From the NCBI RefSeq assembly GCF_900167935.1, contig NZ_FUYL01000014.1, positions 38,985 through 102,984 of the forward strand: DNA of 64,000 nucleotides, written 5' to 3'. This document shows positions 17,222 through 26,202 of this stretch, piece by piece. Every line of letters starts with the position of its first letter. Within the stretch, counting starts at the first letter, position 1. A program made the position numbers and the translations under genes. The DNA comes from Maribacter arcticus (GTDB lineage Bacteria > Bacteroidota > Bacteroidia > Flavobacteriales > Flavobacteriaceae). The notes under the pieces are model-generated. The model ran no database searches and was not told the DNA's origin. It was given only the letters and a program-made list of their open reading frames with translations.

Positions 17222-17768
17222 TTTTTTATTGAAATATATTTTGAAAGTTGGCTCGTAGTCTTCTGATACTCCATATATTTTATTAACTACTGTTGTTCAG
17301 TGTAATGTTTCACTCTCTACATCGTAATCCCAGCTTTTAATTTTTGTGACAGCGCTTTTTTGATTGAGTATTTGTTTGGTCTTACTGAGTTTTAATTCAA
17401 GCTCATGCGTTTTTGAAATTGATTCTACTTTTATTATCGCACTTATTATGTTACCACAACCATCTTTCCAAGGGTTAAGGTGTTAAATAGAATCGTTTGA
17501 AGAATAATTACAATTTTTTGAATTATACTTAAACTTAATATCCCTTAAACCATCTAAGCTATATTCTAAATGTGTCTTTAACTCTTCAGCTAGTTCAGGA
17601 AATAATTCAATAAAATTTTGACTTTCTATTTGGTCTAGGTTAATTGAAAACTTGCTTGCCATCTAGGTGAAGCACTTATAAGTTTAAAATTTGTATCAAT
17701 TATAGCTATAGAAGAAGGGATTTGCACAATCCAATCTAATGAAAATGAAAGGCTTTATTTAATTCAAA
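17222..17768 (-). pseudogene. Decayed paralogue of the adjacent PAS histidine kinase
   Basis: Reading the minus strand gives a broken protein that follows the neighbouring kinase. LDWIVQIPSSIAIIDTNFKL aligns with residues 10-30, HLNPWKDGCGNIISAIIKV with the APWYDSDENIVGAIIQL region, and KSWDYDVESETLH with GRWEYDLKDNKLT. The last match then meets TGA at 17297-17299, exactly where the functional kinase has Trp158. A second stop (TAA, 17483-17485) and at least one frameshift (after QASF) are present, and the fragment ends in a stop soon after VSEDYEP. Only PAS-domain sequence remains; no kinase core is left. Boundaries are approximate. This accounts for most of the gene-free stretch 17103-17891. 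Confidence 0.75.
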
Positions 17769-17891
17769 TACATAGAAAGAATTTTCTTATTAATTCATAG
17801 GAATATTCTAACTAATCATATGTAATTGTTGTGATTTTATCTAAAATTGTTGTTGAAAATCACTTATGTGTTGTGCAATTAAACTGAAAAT

Positions 17892-18344
17892 CTATTTTCT
17901 TACAGAATCTGGTACTAAGCCTGTGTAGTCTCCATTATTGCGAATTACATCTCTTACAATAGAAGAGCTAATGTATGATTTGCCCGATGAAGTCAATAAA
18001 AATACGGTTTCTATCTCTGACAATTTTCTGTTCGTATGTGCAATTGCTTTCTCAAATTCAAAATCCGCAGGATTTCTTAGACCTCTCAAAATAAAATTGG
18101 CATCCTCTTTCTTACAAAAATCTACTGTTAAACCTTGGTATGTTTTCACTTTAATTGAAGCTTCGTCTTTAAAAGCCTCTTCAATAAATTGCATTCGTTT
18201 TTCTAAACTGAACATATATTTTTTGTCGGCATTTTTTCCTATAGCAATAATTATTTCGTCGAATAGAGTTATACCTCGCATGATAATATCATGATGGCCT
18301 AATGTTAAAGGGTCGAAAGAACCAGGGAAGATTGCGCGTCTCAT
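17892..18344 (-). CDS. coaD: Phosphopantetheine adenylyltransferase
   Basis: CoaD (150 aa) catalyses the fourth step of coenzyme A synthesis, adding AMP to 4'-phosphopantetheine. The nucleotidyltransferase signature GSFDPLTLGHHDII contains the TxGH motif at residues 14-17, and ISSSIVRDVI near the C-terminus is the second ATP-binding motif. NFILRGLRNPADFEFE is the usual substrate-binding region. Length is typical. It follows ddl by 31 bases on the same strand and is probably co-transcribed with it. Confidence 0.95.
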   Translation of the reverse strand: MRRAIFPGSFDPLTLGHHDIIMRGITLFDEIIIAIGKNADKKYMFSLEKRMQFIEEAFKDEASIKVKTYQGLTVDFCKKEDANFILRGLRNPADFEFEKAIAHTNRKLSEIETVFLLTSSGKSYISSSIVRDVIRNNGDYTGLVPDSVRK

Positions 18345-18375
18345 AGAAAGGTTTTACTTTTTAAATATAACTATT

Positions 18376-19350
18376 TTAAGACAATGCCTCTTTAATGGCG
18401 TGTTCAAATAACATACCTAGTTCAATACCAGCTGCTTTAGCTTGTTGGGGTAATATGCTGGCGGTCGTTAAACCTGGTGTTGTATTCATTTCTAATAAGA
18501 AAGGATCGTCGCCAATGAATATGAATTCACTTCTCGAAAAACCTGTCATCTTAAGTACATCGTATATTTTTTTAGCTACTGCTGTGACTTTTTCTAGCTG
18601 AGTTTTATTAATTCTTGCTGGTGTAATTTCTTGTGACTTGCCTTCGTATTTAGCTTCGTAATCAAAGAAATCATTTTCAGTGACAATTTCTGTAATAGGA
18701 AAAACTGTTGTTTCGCCTTTCAGTTTTAGAACGCCCACAGAAACTTCTGTACCTTCAAGAAAACCTTCTATGATTATTTCATCATCCTCTTTGTAAGCTG
18801 TTTCTATGGCACTTTTTAATTCTTCTTTTTTATAGACTTTAGTGATACCATAACTACTACCAGATTTATTTGCTTTCACAAAACAAGGAAGTTTCACCTT
18901 ATTAATAATATCGGTCTCATTAATTTCATCACCTAAATTCAAATAATAAGAAGGTGCCGATTTAATGCCATAGGGTTTAAGAACACTTAATAAATCTCTT
19001 TTGTTAAAAGTCAGTGCGGCTTGATAAAAGTTACAAGAGGTATGCTTAATGCCTAATAATTCAAAATAAGCTTGCATTAGTCCGTCCTCACCTGGCGAAC
19101 CATGTATAGCGTTAAAAACGCAATCAAATTTTATTGAGCTTCCGTTCAAGGGTATTGAAAAATCATTGCGATCAATCATAGTCTCTTTATCAGAATCATC
19201 TACGTAAACCCATTTGTTTTTGAAAATATGAATTCTAAAAAGGTTGAATTTGTCTTTATTCAAATAATTATAGACCACGTTACCACTATTAAGCGATATT
19301 TTATATTCGCTAGAATAACCGCCCATTATAATTGCAATATTTTTTTTCAT
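18376..19350 (-). CDS. ddl: D-alanine--D-alanine ligase
   Basis: This 324-aa ATP-grasp ligase makes D-Ala-D-Ala for peptidoglycan precursors. The N-terminus MKKNIAIIMGGYSSEYKISL and FNAIHGSPGEDG are hallmarks, PCFVKANKSGSSYGI is the ATP-binding loop, and the end shows FLLEMNTTPGLTTASILP with the metal-binding Glu and Asn. The closing-loop region is SQEITPARI. It is upstream of coaD in a two-gene unit and divergent from the PASTA-domain gene at 19524 across 173 bases, placing two cell-wall-linked genes side by side. Confidence 0.95.
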   Translation of the reverse strand: MKKNIAIIMGGYSSEYKISLNSGNVVYNYLNKDKFNLFRIHIFKNKWVYVDDSDKETMIDRNDFSIPLNGSSIKFDCVFNAIHGSPGEDGLMQAYFELLGIKHTSCNFYQAALTFNKRDLLSVLKPYGIKSAPSYYLNLGDEINETDIINKVKLPCFVKANKSGSSYGITKVYKKEELKSAIETAYKEDDEIIIEGFLEGTEVSVGVLKLKGETTVFPITEIVTENDFFDYEAKYEGKSQEITPARINKTQLEKVTAVAKKIYDVLKMTGFSRSEFIFIGDDPFLLEMNTTPGLTTASILPQQAKAAGIELGMLFEHAIKEALS

Positions 19351-19523
19351 TTGTATGGTCTATAAAGAAAGTTAGAACAAAGATGAAGTATTGATATAAA
19401 ATAAAAAAGAAAACTAAGTGCATTAATACAAACAATATTGATTTTGGTAATGAAGTAACTATAAACCGAAGCGGCTAAATGGTATGAGGGCATTTACTAT
19501 ATTTGTGGGGTCAAATAATAAGT

Positions 19524-20114
19524 ATGAGGAATTTTTTCAATTTTTTAAAAAGTAAGACATTTTTAATTCAATTAGGTCTTGCGTTGTTGGTATTGGTAGT
19601 TACGGTTTTTCTTGTGTTGAGATATCTTAACAGCACTACAAATCATGGTGAATTTGTTGAAGTGCCAGATTTTTCTAAAAAGTCGGTTATGGATATGCGA
19701 AAATCGATTGAAGAAGCCGGACTTAGATATGAAGTGTTAGATTCTGCTAGTTATAATCCAGATTACCCGAGATTTTCTATAATAACTCAAGATCCAGTAG
19801 CAGGAGCTAAAGTAAAGACAAATAGAAAAATATATTTAACGGTTAATCCTTCAGGATATAAAAAGGTTACGGTGCCAAAAATAATACAAGTAACTAAACG
19901 TAATGCTTCTTCAATGTTGAAAGCAGTAGGTTTAGATGTGGAACGTGTAACCTACGTAGACGAATTAGGAAAAGACATGGTTTATCAATTAAAGTTTAAA
20001 GGAAAGTATATAAAACCTGGAGATAAACTACCTAAAACATCAAAGATAGAATTGATTTGTGGAAATGGCGCCATAACTGAACGTGCCATCATAAAAGCTG
20101 AATCAGAACAATAA
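19524..20114 (+). CDS. PASTA-domain membrane-anchored protein
   Basis: The 196-aa product has a short cytoplasmic N-terminus, one membrane helix (about 15-36, LIQLGLALLVLVVTVFLVL) and an extracytoplasmic part with PASTA repeats: one at about 47-114 (FVEVPDFSKKSVMDMRKSIEEAG) and a second from about 118 (VTVPKIIQVTKRNASSMLKAVGL). PASTA domains bind peptidoglycan or beta-lactam-like ligands. Unlike Firmicute homologues it carries no kinase or transpeptidase domain. The start at 19524 is chosen over an upstream in-frame ATG at 19503 because MRNFFNFLK gives a normal anchor and TATATTTG (19498-19505), a -7 promoter match, covers the upstream ATG. Its stop directly abuts the rluD start. Confidence 0.85.
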   Translation: MRNFFNFLKSKTFLIQLGLALLVLVVTVFLVLRYLNSTTNHGEFVEVPDFSKKSVMDMRKSIEEAGLRYEVLDSASYNPDYPRFSIITQDPVAGAKVKTNRKIYLTVNPSGYKKVTVPKIIQVTKRNASSMLKAVGLDVERVTYVDELGKDMVYQLKFKGKYIKPGDKLPKTSKIELICGNGAITERAIIKAESEQ

Positions 20115-21143
20115 ATGGAGAATATAGAGCAACCGGAGAATGAAGATGGTGAACTTTTTGAACATTACCGCTTTGTAGCTTCTAAAGGACAAGTACCCTT
20201 AAGAGTAGATAAATTTTTAATGAATTTCATTGAAAATGCTACTAGAAATAAAATTCAGCAATCTGCAAAAGAAGGCCATGTTTGGGTAAATGATGAGATT
20301 GTAAAATCGAATTATAAGGTTAAGGCAGGTGATGAGGTAAAGGTGTTGTTTGAGCACCCGCCACATGAATTTTTATTGGTTCCTGAAGATATTCCATTAG
20401 ATATTGTTTATGAAGACGATGTGTTATTGGTTGTCAATAAACCAGCAGGTATGGTAGTTCACCCAGGTCATGGTAATTATTCTGGAACTTTAATAAATGC
20501 ACTTATTTTTCATTCAGATAATTTACCGGCAAATAGTAACGAAAGACCTGGTTTGGTTCACCGAATAGATAAGGACACGTCTGGGTTATTAGTAGTAGCA
20601 AAGACTGAGGCGGCTATGACCCATTTAGCAAAGCAGTTCTTTGATAAGACATCTGAACGTGAATACATCGCTTTAGTTTGGGGTAATATTGAGGAAGATG
20701 AAGGCACTGTAGTTGGTCATGTAGGCCGAAACCCTAAGAATCGATTGCAAATGCATGTTTTTCCAGAAGGTGAAGAAGGTAAAGAAGCAGTTACCCATTT
20801 TAAAGTACTTGAACGATTGGGGTATGTAACCTTAGTTTCTTGTAAATTAGAAACAGGTAGAACACATCAAATTCGTGTTCACATGAAATATATTGGTCAC
20901 ACATTATTTAATGATGAACGATATGGTGGGGATAAAATTTTAAAGGGAACAACATTTACAAAGTACAAGCAATTTGTAGATAATACTTTTAAATTATTAC
21001 CAAGACAAGCATTGCATGCTAAGACTTTGGGCTTTATTCACCCTGTTACTGGTGAGCACATGAGTTTTGATTCTGTAGTGCCAGAAGATATGATAAATGC
21101 AATAGAGAAATGGCGTAACTATAGTAAGGGCAGTATAGAATAA
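20115..21143 (+). CDS. rluD: Ribosomal large-subunit pseudouridine synthase, RluD family
   Basis: This 342-aa enzyme converts uridines to pseudouridine in 23S rRNA. It has an N-terminal S4 RNA-binding domain (about 28-95, RVDKFLMNFIENATRNKIQQ) and the catalytic domain with the motif HRIDKDTSGLLVVAK, whose Asp is the nucleophile. GRTHQIRVHMKYIGH is the second signature. Its ATG follows the stop of the PASTA gene with no gap, a layout I recall as common in Bacteroidota. RluD is the best family match; RluC-type positions cannot be excluded. Confidence 0.92.
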   Translation: MENIEQPENEDGELFEHYRFVASKGQVPLRVDKFLMNFIENATRNKIQQSAKEGHVWVNDEIVKSNYKVKAGDEVKVLFEHPPHEFLLVPEDIPLDIVYEDDVLLVVNKPAGMVVHPGHGNYSGTLINALIFHSDNLPANSNERPGLVHRIDKDTSGLLVVAKTEAAMTHLAKQFFDKTSEREYIALVWGNIEEDEGTVVGHVGRNPKNRLQMHVFPEGEEGKEAVTHFKVLERLGYVTLVSCKLETGRTHQIRVHMKYIGHTLFNDERYGGDKILKGTTFTKYKQFVDNTFKLLPRQALHAKTLGFIHPVTGEHMSFDSVVPEDMINAIEKWRNYSKGSIE

Positions 21144-21236
21144 GATTCTTCGATAACGCTATTTAAACTCTTTTTTATCTTTCGTAGGTCTTCCTACAAT
21201 TCCTTTTTATTTTTGGGTCTATTTAAAAATTGCACT

Positions 21237-21998
21237 ATGAAAATTGTTATTTCACCGGCTAAATCATTGAATTACGAAAGTGAACTTCCAACTACTAAAT
21301 ATACATCGCCCGAGTTTATTGATGATGCTGAGAAGCTGAACAAGCTTTTGGCTAAGAAAAAGCCAAAAGTGCTAGCTGAGCTAATGTCTATTTCAGATAA
21401 TTTGGCGCAATTAAATTGGCAACGAAATCAAGATTTCGAAACTCCGTTTACTCCTGAAAATTCCAGACAGGCTATTTATGCTTTTAATGGTGATGTGTAT
21501 CAAGGTTTAGATGCGTATACGTTATCGGAAGATAAAATAGAGCGTCTGCAAAAAATACTTCGAATTCTATCTGGTCAGTATGGTATCTTAAGACCGCTCG
21601 ATTTAATGCAACCCTATCGATTAGAAATGGGAACGTCTTTAAAGGTCGGTAGAAAGAAAAATCTCTATGAATATTGGGGTAATAGACTTACCGAACATTT
21701 AAACAATGAAATGGAAGAGGGCGAGTTACTTGTTAATTTGGCAAGTAATGAATACTATAGTGCTTTGAAACCAAAGAATATACGTGCAGAAATTATTACG
21801 CCCATATTTAAAGACTGGAAGAATGATAAATTAAAAATTATTAGTTTTTTTGCTAAAAAGGCAAGAGGCTCTATGGTGCGATATATTTTAGATTCTAACG
21901 CGAATACCTTAGAAGATATTAAATGTTTCAATTTAGATGATTACGAATTCAGTCAAGAGCATACCATAAAGCAAAACGAACCTGTATTTATTAGATAA
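21237..21998 (+). CDS. yaaA: Peroxide stress protein YaaA
   Basis: The product (253 aa) is a YaaA/DUF328 protein, which in E. coli lowers free iron during hydrogen peroxide stress and has a DNA-binding fold. [29 protein letters not shown] and [26 protein letters not shown] are the conserved blocks, and [15 protein letters not shown] lies near the C-terminus. The start at 21237 is preferred over an upstream in-frame ATG because the conserved domain begins at [17 protein letters not shown] at 21208-21215 could be its -7 element. No OxyR-type site was recognised. Confidence 0.92.
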   Translation: MKIVISPAKSLNYESELPTTKYTSPEFIDDAEKLNKLLAKKKPKVLAELMSISDNLAQLNWQRNQDFETPFTPENSRQAIYAFNGDVYQGLDAYTLSEDKIERLQKILRILSGQYGILRPLDLMQPYRLEMGTSLKVGRKKNLYEYWGNRLTEHLNNEMEEGELLVNLASNEYYSALKPKNIRAEIITPIFKDWKNDKLKIISFFAKKARGSMVRYILDSNANTLEDIKCFNLDDYEFSQEHTIKQNEPVFIR

Positions 21999-22045
21999 AA
22001 TATTATCTACTGTTCTACGTTATTAGATATACTTAAATAGCGCAT

Positions 22046-22411
22046 ATGAAACGGATATTATTACTTTCAATTTTTTGCATAGGTTTATTCTTTTCTTGTA
22101 CGGATAGGGATGATAATGTAAACATGGTAAATATTCGTATTCAGAACAGTACAAGTTTGTTTTTTACTGAAGTTCGGGTAACTCAAAATGACACGGTATA
22201 TGAAAATATCGAAGCGGGTAAATTCTCTGAATATATAGAGTTTGAAAAGGCTTATCCATATACTTCACTTAACATACTAACTGATTCTACTAGTTTTAAT
22301 TATTTTCCTACGGAAGTTTCTACTGATTCTTTACCAATAGGTTTCTATACCTACGAGATAACTTTGGATGAAGAAAATCAAGTAGGTCTAAACTTTAGAA
22401 TTGACGAATAG
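22046..22411 (+). CDS. Small lipoprotein of unknown function
   Basis: The 121-aa product begins MKRILLLSIFCIGLFFSC, with a lipobox placing the lipidated Cys at residue 18; the following acidic residues (TDRDDN) are compatible with surface export of lipoproteins in Bacteroidota. The rest (about 100 aa) is predicted to be mostly beta strands (MVNIRIQNSTSLFFTEVRVTQN). I do not recognise a family. It converges with the bTHX gene, whose stop lies 3 bases past its own. Confidence 0.65.
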   Translation: MKRILLLSIFCIGLFFSCTDRDDNVNMVNIRIQNSTSLFFTEVRVTQNDTVYENIEAGKFSEYIEFEKAYPYTSLNILTDSTSFNYFPTEVSTDSLPIGFYTYEITLDEENQVGLNFRIDE

Positions 22412-22413
22412 GA

Positions 22414-22542
22414 TTACTTTTTTTTGCTAACTTTTATTTTCTCCTCAATCGTTGGTCTTTTTTTGATTTTTCGAGGTCTTCTTGCACCATAAGAATTGTT
22501 TGATATTTTCCCTTTTTTTGACTTTTTGTCTCCTTTACCCAT
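22414..22542 (-). CDS. Ribosomal protein bTHX (30S subunit)
   Basis: I translated a 42-aa minus-strand ORF starting MGKGDKKSKKGK, continuing SNNSYGARRPRK and ending VSKKK. The start GKGDKK(S/T)xxGKI and the motif SYGxxRPRK are characteristic of the THX ribosomal protein, a tiny basic protein that lies in a cavity at the head of the small subunit in Thermus and is widespread in Bacteroidota. About 40 percent of residues are Lys or Arg. The gene is easily missed because of its length and because a longer 80-aa frame overlaps it on the same strand. It is divergent from the glycosylase-like gene at 22626. Confidence 0.82.
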   Translation of the reverse strand: MGKGDKKSKKGKISNNSYGARRPRKIKKRPTIEEKIKVSKKK

Positions 22543-22625
22543 AACTCTTTTTCTTTGATTTCACTTAAAGTTAGTAATTTAGGAATGAATAGTCGGTATA
22601 AAGAACTTAAGAGAGTAAACCTATA

Positions 22626-23295
22626 ATGCAAAAAGTATTTCTTCATAGTCATCCTTATGAACCTTTTATTGACCATAATACAGAGAAACTTATTGTAGGT
22701 ACCTTACCGCCACCACGATTTACAACGGGTGATTTAAAAGAAGGTGATGTTAATTTTTGCTACGGTAGTAGAGATGGTCAATTATGGCCAATTCTAGATA
22801 GAATATTTAATTTGAACTTAAAGTTTGAAACTACCCAAGAAGCTATTGAACAACGAAAATCATTTTTAAAGCAAAGACATATTGGTGTTTGTGATATTGT
22901 GGCATCGGCTGAGCGAGAGAAAGTAGATGCGTCGGATATAGGAATGCAGAATATTGAGTTACGTAATGTACTAGATTATTTAGAAAAGTATCCTAAAGTG
23001 AAAACACTTCTTTTTACAGGAGGAAAATAGTAAAAACGGACCTGAATATTTTTTCAGAAAACATTTAAAAGAATATGATGTTTCATTGGTTAATATTTTA
23101 AACACTGTTCCCCGATTACATCAGTTTATTCACCCAATCACAAAGAATAATATAAAAACAGTTTCGTTAATAGCACCTTCTGGCGCTGCGAATAGGGCAA
23201 TAGGTAGTCTTGAAAGCTATAAGAGAATGAAACGCGAAAATGCCGAATTCAATACCATAGATTTTAGGGTGCTGCAGTATAAAAATTTTTTCTAA
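22626..23295 (+). pseudogene. Uracil-DNA glycosylase-superfamily gene split by a +1 frameshift
   Basis: The first frame (22626-23030) reads MQKVFLHSHPYEPFIDHNTE, then LIVGTLPPPRF and NFCYGSRDGQLWPIL, and ends FTGGK-stop. The second frame resumes at 23029 with SKNGPEYFFRKHLKEYDVSL and runs to 23295 through LIAPSGAANRAIGSLESYK. Joined, they make one protein of about 222 residues resembling uracil/hypoxanthine-DNA glycosylase-superfamily proteins. A single extra base within 23024-23028 (GAAAAT) accounts for the break. It may be a real lesion, a programmed shift at the A-run, or a sequence error. If functional it would be a DNA base-excision enzyme; the catalytic residues cannot be assigned with confidence. 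Confidence 0.72.
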
Positions 23296-23325
23296 GTATG
23301 GTGTGGCTAGAACTTTTTAAAACTA

Positions 23326-23358
23326 AAAAGAGTCTTGCTTTTAGAACAAGACTCTTTT
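23326..23358 (+). terminator. Intrinsic terminator downstream of the glycosylase-like gene
   Basis: A perfect 12-bp stem (23326-23337 with 23347-23358) has a nine-base loop, ends in four T and starts with four A, so it could work in both directions. The rest of the gap up to ppc (23359-23588) is AT-rich and shows no ORF or consensus promoter that I can support. Confidence 0.75.
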
Positions 23359-23588
23359 ACGAGAACACTATATGAAAATGAAAATTTTATTTGCTTGATT
23401 ACACTGTAAATGTAAATAGCTTTGTTAGTATTTTAGAATATTTGTTGTCAATACATACTATTTTGTGGTATACTTCTAGTAAAATGATATTTCGATGAAA
23501 TGATTCTCTAGATTCTCTTGGAATAGCGATATTTATATTCGAAATTTATCAAGTTTGCCATAATGGTATGGCCAAAAGTTTTTGAAAT

Positions 23589-26135
23589 ATGCAACAACAA
23601 GAAAGGTTGGCAGAATTTAAAAAGTCTGTCCAAAATAAATTTAATGTCTATAACAGTCTATTCCTTAATTTACCTTACAAGAATATAGAGAATGTAGGTA
23701 TGTTGATACCGTTATTGCTGAACCAATCAGAAAAGGGTTTGAGTAATGGCCTTAATCCGAAAGAAATTCTAGAGAATTTTTTCGAGAATTTTGTGGAAAT
23801 AGAATCAGAAAAAGAACAAATTGATTTTATGTTTCGCATTATACAATATGTAGAGCGCCAAGTGGTACTTTATGATAGTGTTGAAGATGCAGCATTCCCG
23901 AAATTACATAAGCATTCTAGTTCATTGTCATTGAGAGAATATTTTCAATTGGTTGAAAAGAATAATTCTTGGGATACTATTTGGGATAAACTAAGCACCT
24001 TTAGTGCTAGAATTGTACTTACGGCTCACCCTACACAATTCTATACTCCGGCTGTATTAGATATTATCACTAATCTTAGAACGTTGATTCTTGAAGATAA
24101 AATAGATGAGATAGATGTTGGGTTACAACAATTGGGACTTACCTCATTAATTAATGCTACGAAACCTACGCCTTTAGACGAAGCAAAAAACATCATTTAT
24201 ACATTACGAAATGTATATTACGATGCAATTGGTGATATGTATGCCTATATAAAAGCTAGTGTGGGGTCAAAACAATTTGAGAATCATGATATTGTAAAAT
24301 TAGGATTTTGGCCAGGAGGTGACCGTGATGGAAATCCTTTTGTAACAGCAGATATTACAAGAGATGTAATGAACGAGCTTCGTTTAACATTAATGAAATG
24401 TTATTACAATGAGCTTAAGAGCCTTTTGCATAAACTTACTTTTAAAGATGTACAAGAGCCATTACAGAAACTACGGTCGAATTTGTATATAGCAATGTTC
24501 GATAGTTTAAAAGATATTGGATATGAAGATTTGATAATTCCCCTTGAGGAAATTAGACTAATCTTGATTGAAAAATATCAAGGTCTATATTTAAAAGATT
24601 TAGAGCGTTTTATTGATAAGGTGAAAATTTTTAAAGTTCATTTTGCTACAATAGATATTCGCCAAGATCATAGTATGCATACCAAGGTTATGGTAGAAGT
24701 TCTTAAAAAGAAAGAATTTATTAAGGAAGAACTTAGTGAACTATCTGAAGAGCGCCTAATTGATATTTTACTGCATGAAAATTTCCAATTAGAACCAAAT
24801 GATTATGAAGAGGAAATTGTAAAGGATACTATTAAGAACATTCTTCAATTACAAACCATACAAGATAAGAATGGTGAGGAAGGTTGTAATAGATATATCA
24901 TTAGTAATTCTGAAGACGTTTTCTCTATTTTGTTTGTATATGCTCTTTTTAGATGGTGTGGTTGGGCAGATAAAAAAATAACATTTGATATAGTGCCGTT
25001 ATTTGAAACAATGAAAGGTATGGACAGCGCACAGAAAACTATGCGATATATGTTCAACTTACCAGAGTATAGAGCTCATGTGCAAAACAGAAACAATAAG
25101 CAAACTATAATGTTAGGCTTCTCTGATGGCACTAAAGATGGCGGTTATTTAAAAGCGAATTGGTCTATTTTAAAAACAAAAGAAGAACTTTCTGCGGTTT
25201 GCGATGAAAATGATATTGCAGCTATTTTCTTTGATGGTAGAGGAGGTCCACCGGCAAGAGGTGGTGGTAAAACACATCGTTTTTATGCAGCACAGACTAA
25301 AGAAGTTGCAAATAATGAAATTCAACTTACTATTCAGGGTCAAACTATTACAAGTACTTATGGTACAAAAGAGCAATTTATTTATAATAGTGAGCAATTA
25401 TTAACGGCAGGACTATCTAATACCATTTTAGGGAAGGAAATTTCAATTTCTGAATCTGATAGAAAGTTAGTGGAAGAGCTATCTGAATTAAGCTTTAAGA
25501 AATATGATGAGTTAAAGCATCATGATAAGTTTATGCCTTATTTAGAGAATATGAGTACGTTGAAGTACTATACCAAGGCAAATATTGGTAGTAGACCAGG
25601 TAAGCGTGGTAATAAGGCTAAATTAGAGTTGTCTGATTTACGGGCTATTTCATTCGTAGGATCTTGGAGCCAGTTAAAGCAAAACGTACCAGGCTATTAT
25701 GGAATTGGTACAGCATTAAAGTCTTTAGAAGATGATGGTAGGTTTGAGGAGGCGCAAAAACTTTATGAAGAAGTTCCTTTCTTTCAAGCCCTAATGATGA
25801 ATAGTATGATGAGTCTTTCAAAATGCTATTTTGAATTGACTAGCTATATGAAAGAGAATGAGGAATATGGCGCATTTTGGGAAATTCTACATGCAGAGTA
25901 TATACTTTCAAAAGCAATGTTATTGAAATTATCTGGAATGAAAATTTTGATGGAAAAAGAAGCGATTTCTAGAGAGTCTATTAAAATTAGAGAGAATATA
26001 GTTTTACCATTATTAGTAATACAACAATATGCACTTCAAAGAATTGGCGAAGGCACAGAATTTAAAGAATTGTATGAGAAAATTGTAACACGATCTCTAT
26101 ATGGCAATATTAATGCAAGTAGAAATTCTGCTTAA
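23589..26135 (+). CDS. ppc: Phosphoenolpyruvate carboxylase
   Basis: PEPC (848 aa) carboxylates phosphoenolpyruvate to oxaloacetate to refill the TCA cycle. The catalytic motifs are all present: LTAHPTQ with the catalytic His, GFWPGGDRDGNP, FHGRGG-equivalent FFDGRGGPPARGGG, and GSRPGKRG. The C-terminal end SLYGNINASRNSA is close to the family's usual QNTG terminus but differs from it, as in many Bacteroidota enzymes, so allosteric behaviour may differ (inference). The gene is monocistronic, with a terminator upstream and the plug-domain gene 67 bases downstream. Confidence 0.95.
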   Translation: MQQQERLAEFKKSVQNKFNVYNSLFLNLPYKNIENVGMLIPLLLNQSEKGLSNGLNPKEILENFFENFVEIESEKEQIDFMFRIIQYVERQVVLYDSVEDAAFPKLHKHSSSLSLREYFQLVEKNNSWDTIWDKLSTFSARIVLTAHPTQFYTPAVLDIITNLRTLILEDKIDEIDVGLQQLGLTSLINATKPTPLDEAKNIIYTLRNVYYDAIGDMYAYIKASVGSKQFENHDIVKLGFWPGGDRDGNPFVTADITRDVMNELRLTLMKCYYNELKSLLHKLTFKDVQEPLQKLRSNLYIAMFDSLKDIGYEDLIIPLEEIRLILIEKYQGLYLKDLERFIDKVKIFKVHFATIDIRQDHSMHTKVMVEVLKKKEFIKEELSELSEERLIDILLHENFQLEPNDYEEEIVKDTIKNILQLQTIQDKNGEEGCNRYIISNSEDVFSILFVYALFRWCGWADKKITFDIVPLFETMKGMDSAQKTMRYMFNLPEYRAHVQNRNNKQTIMLGFSDGTKDGGYLKANWSILKTKEELSAVCDENDIAAIFFDGRGGPPARGGGKTHRFYAAQTKEVANNEIQLTIQGQTITSTYGTKEQFIYNSEQLLTAGLSNTILGKEISISESDRKLVEELSELSFKKYDELKHHDKFMPYLENMSTLKYYTKANIGSRPGKRGNKAKLELSDLRAISFVGSWSQLKQNVPGYYGIGTALKSLEDDGRFEEAQKLYEEVPFFQALMMNSMMSLSKCYFELTSYMKENEEYGAFWEILHAEYILSKAMLLKLSGMKILMEKEAISRESIKIRENIVLPLLVIQQYALQRIGEGTEFKELYEKIVTRSLYGNINASRNSA

Positions 26136-26202
26136 TATTCTTATTCTAGTTTGAGAGGCTACCTGAACAGGAAATTAATAACGTTTACTTAAAATATTGA
26201 AT

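Noticed and set aside
22434..22676. 80-aa minus-strand ORF
   Set aside because: It overlaps the bTHX gene in another frame, and its N-terminus lies inside the glycosylase-like gene; its sequence is low-complexity and unlike any family.
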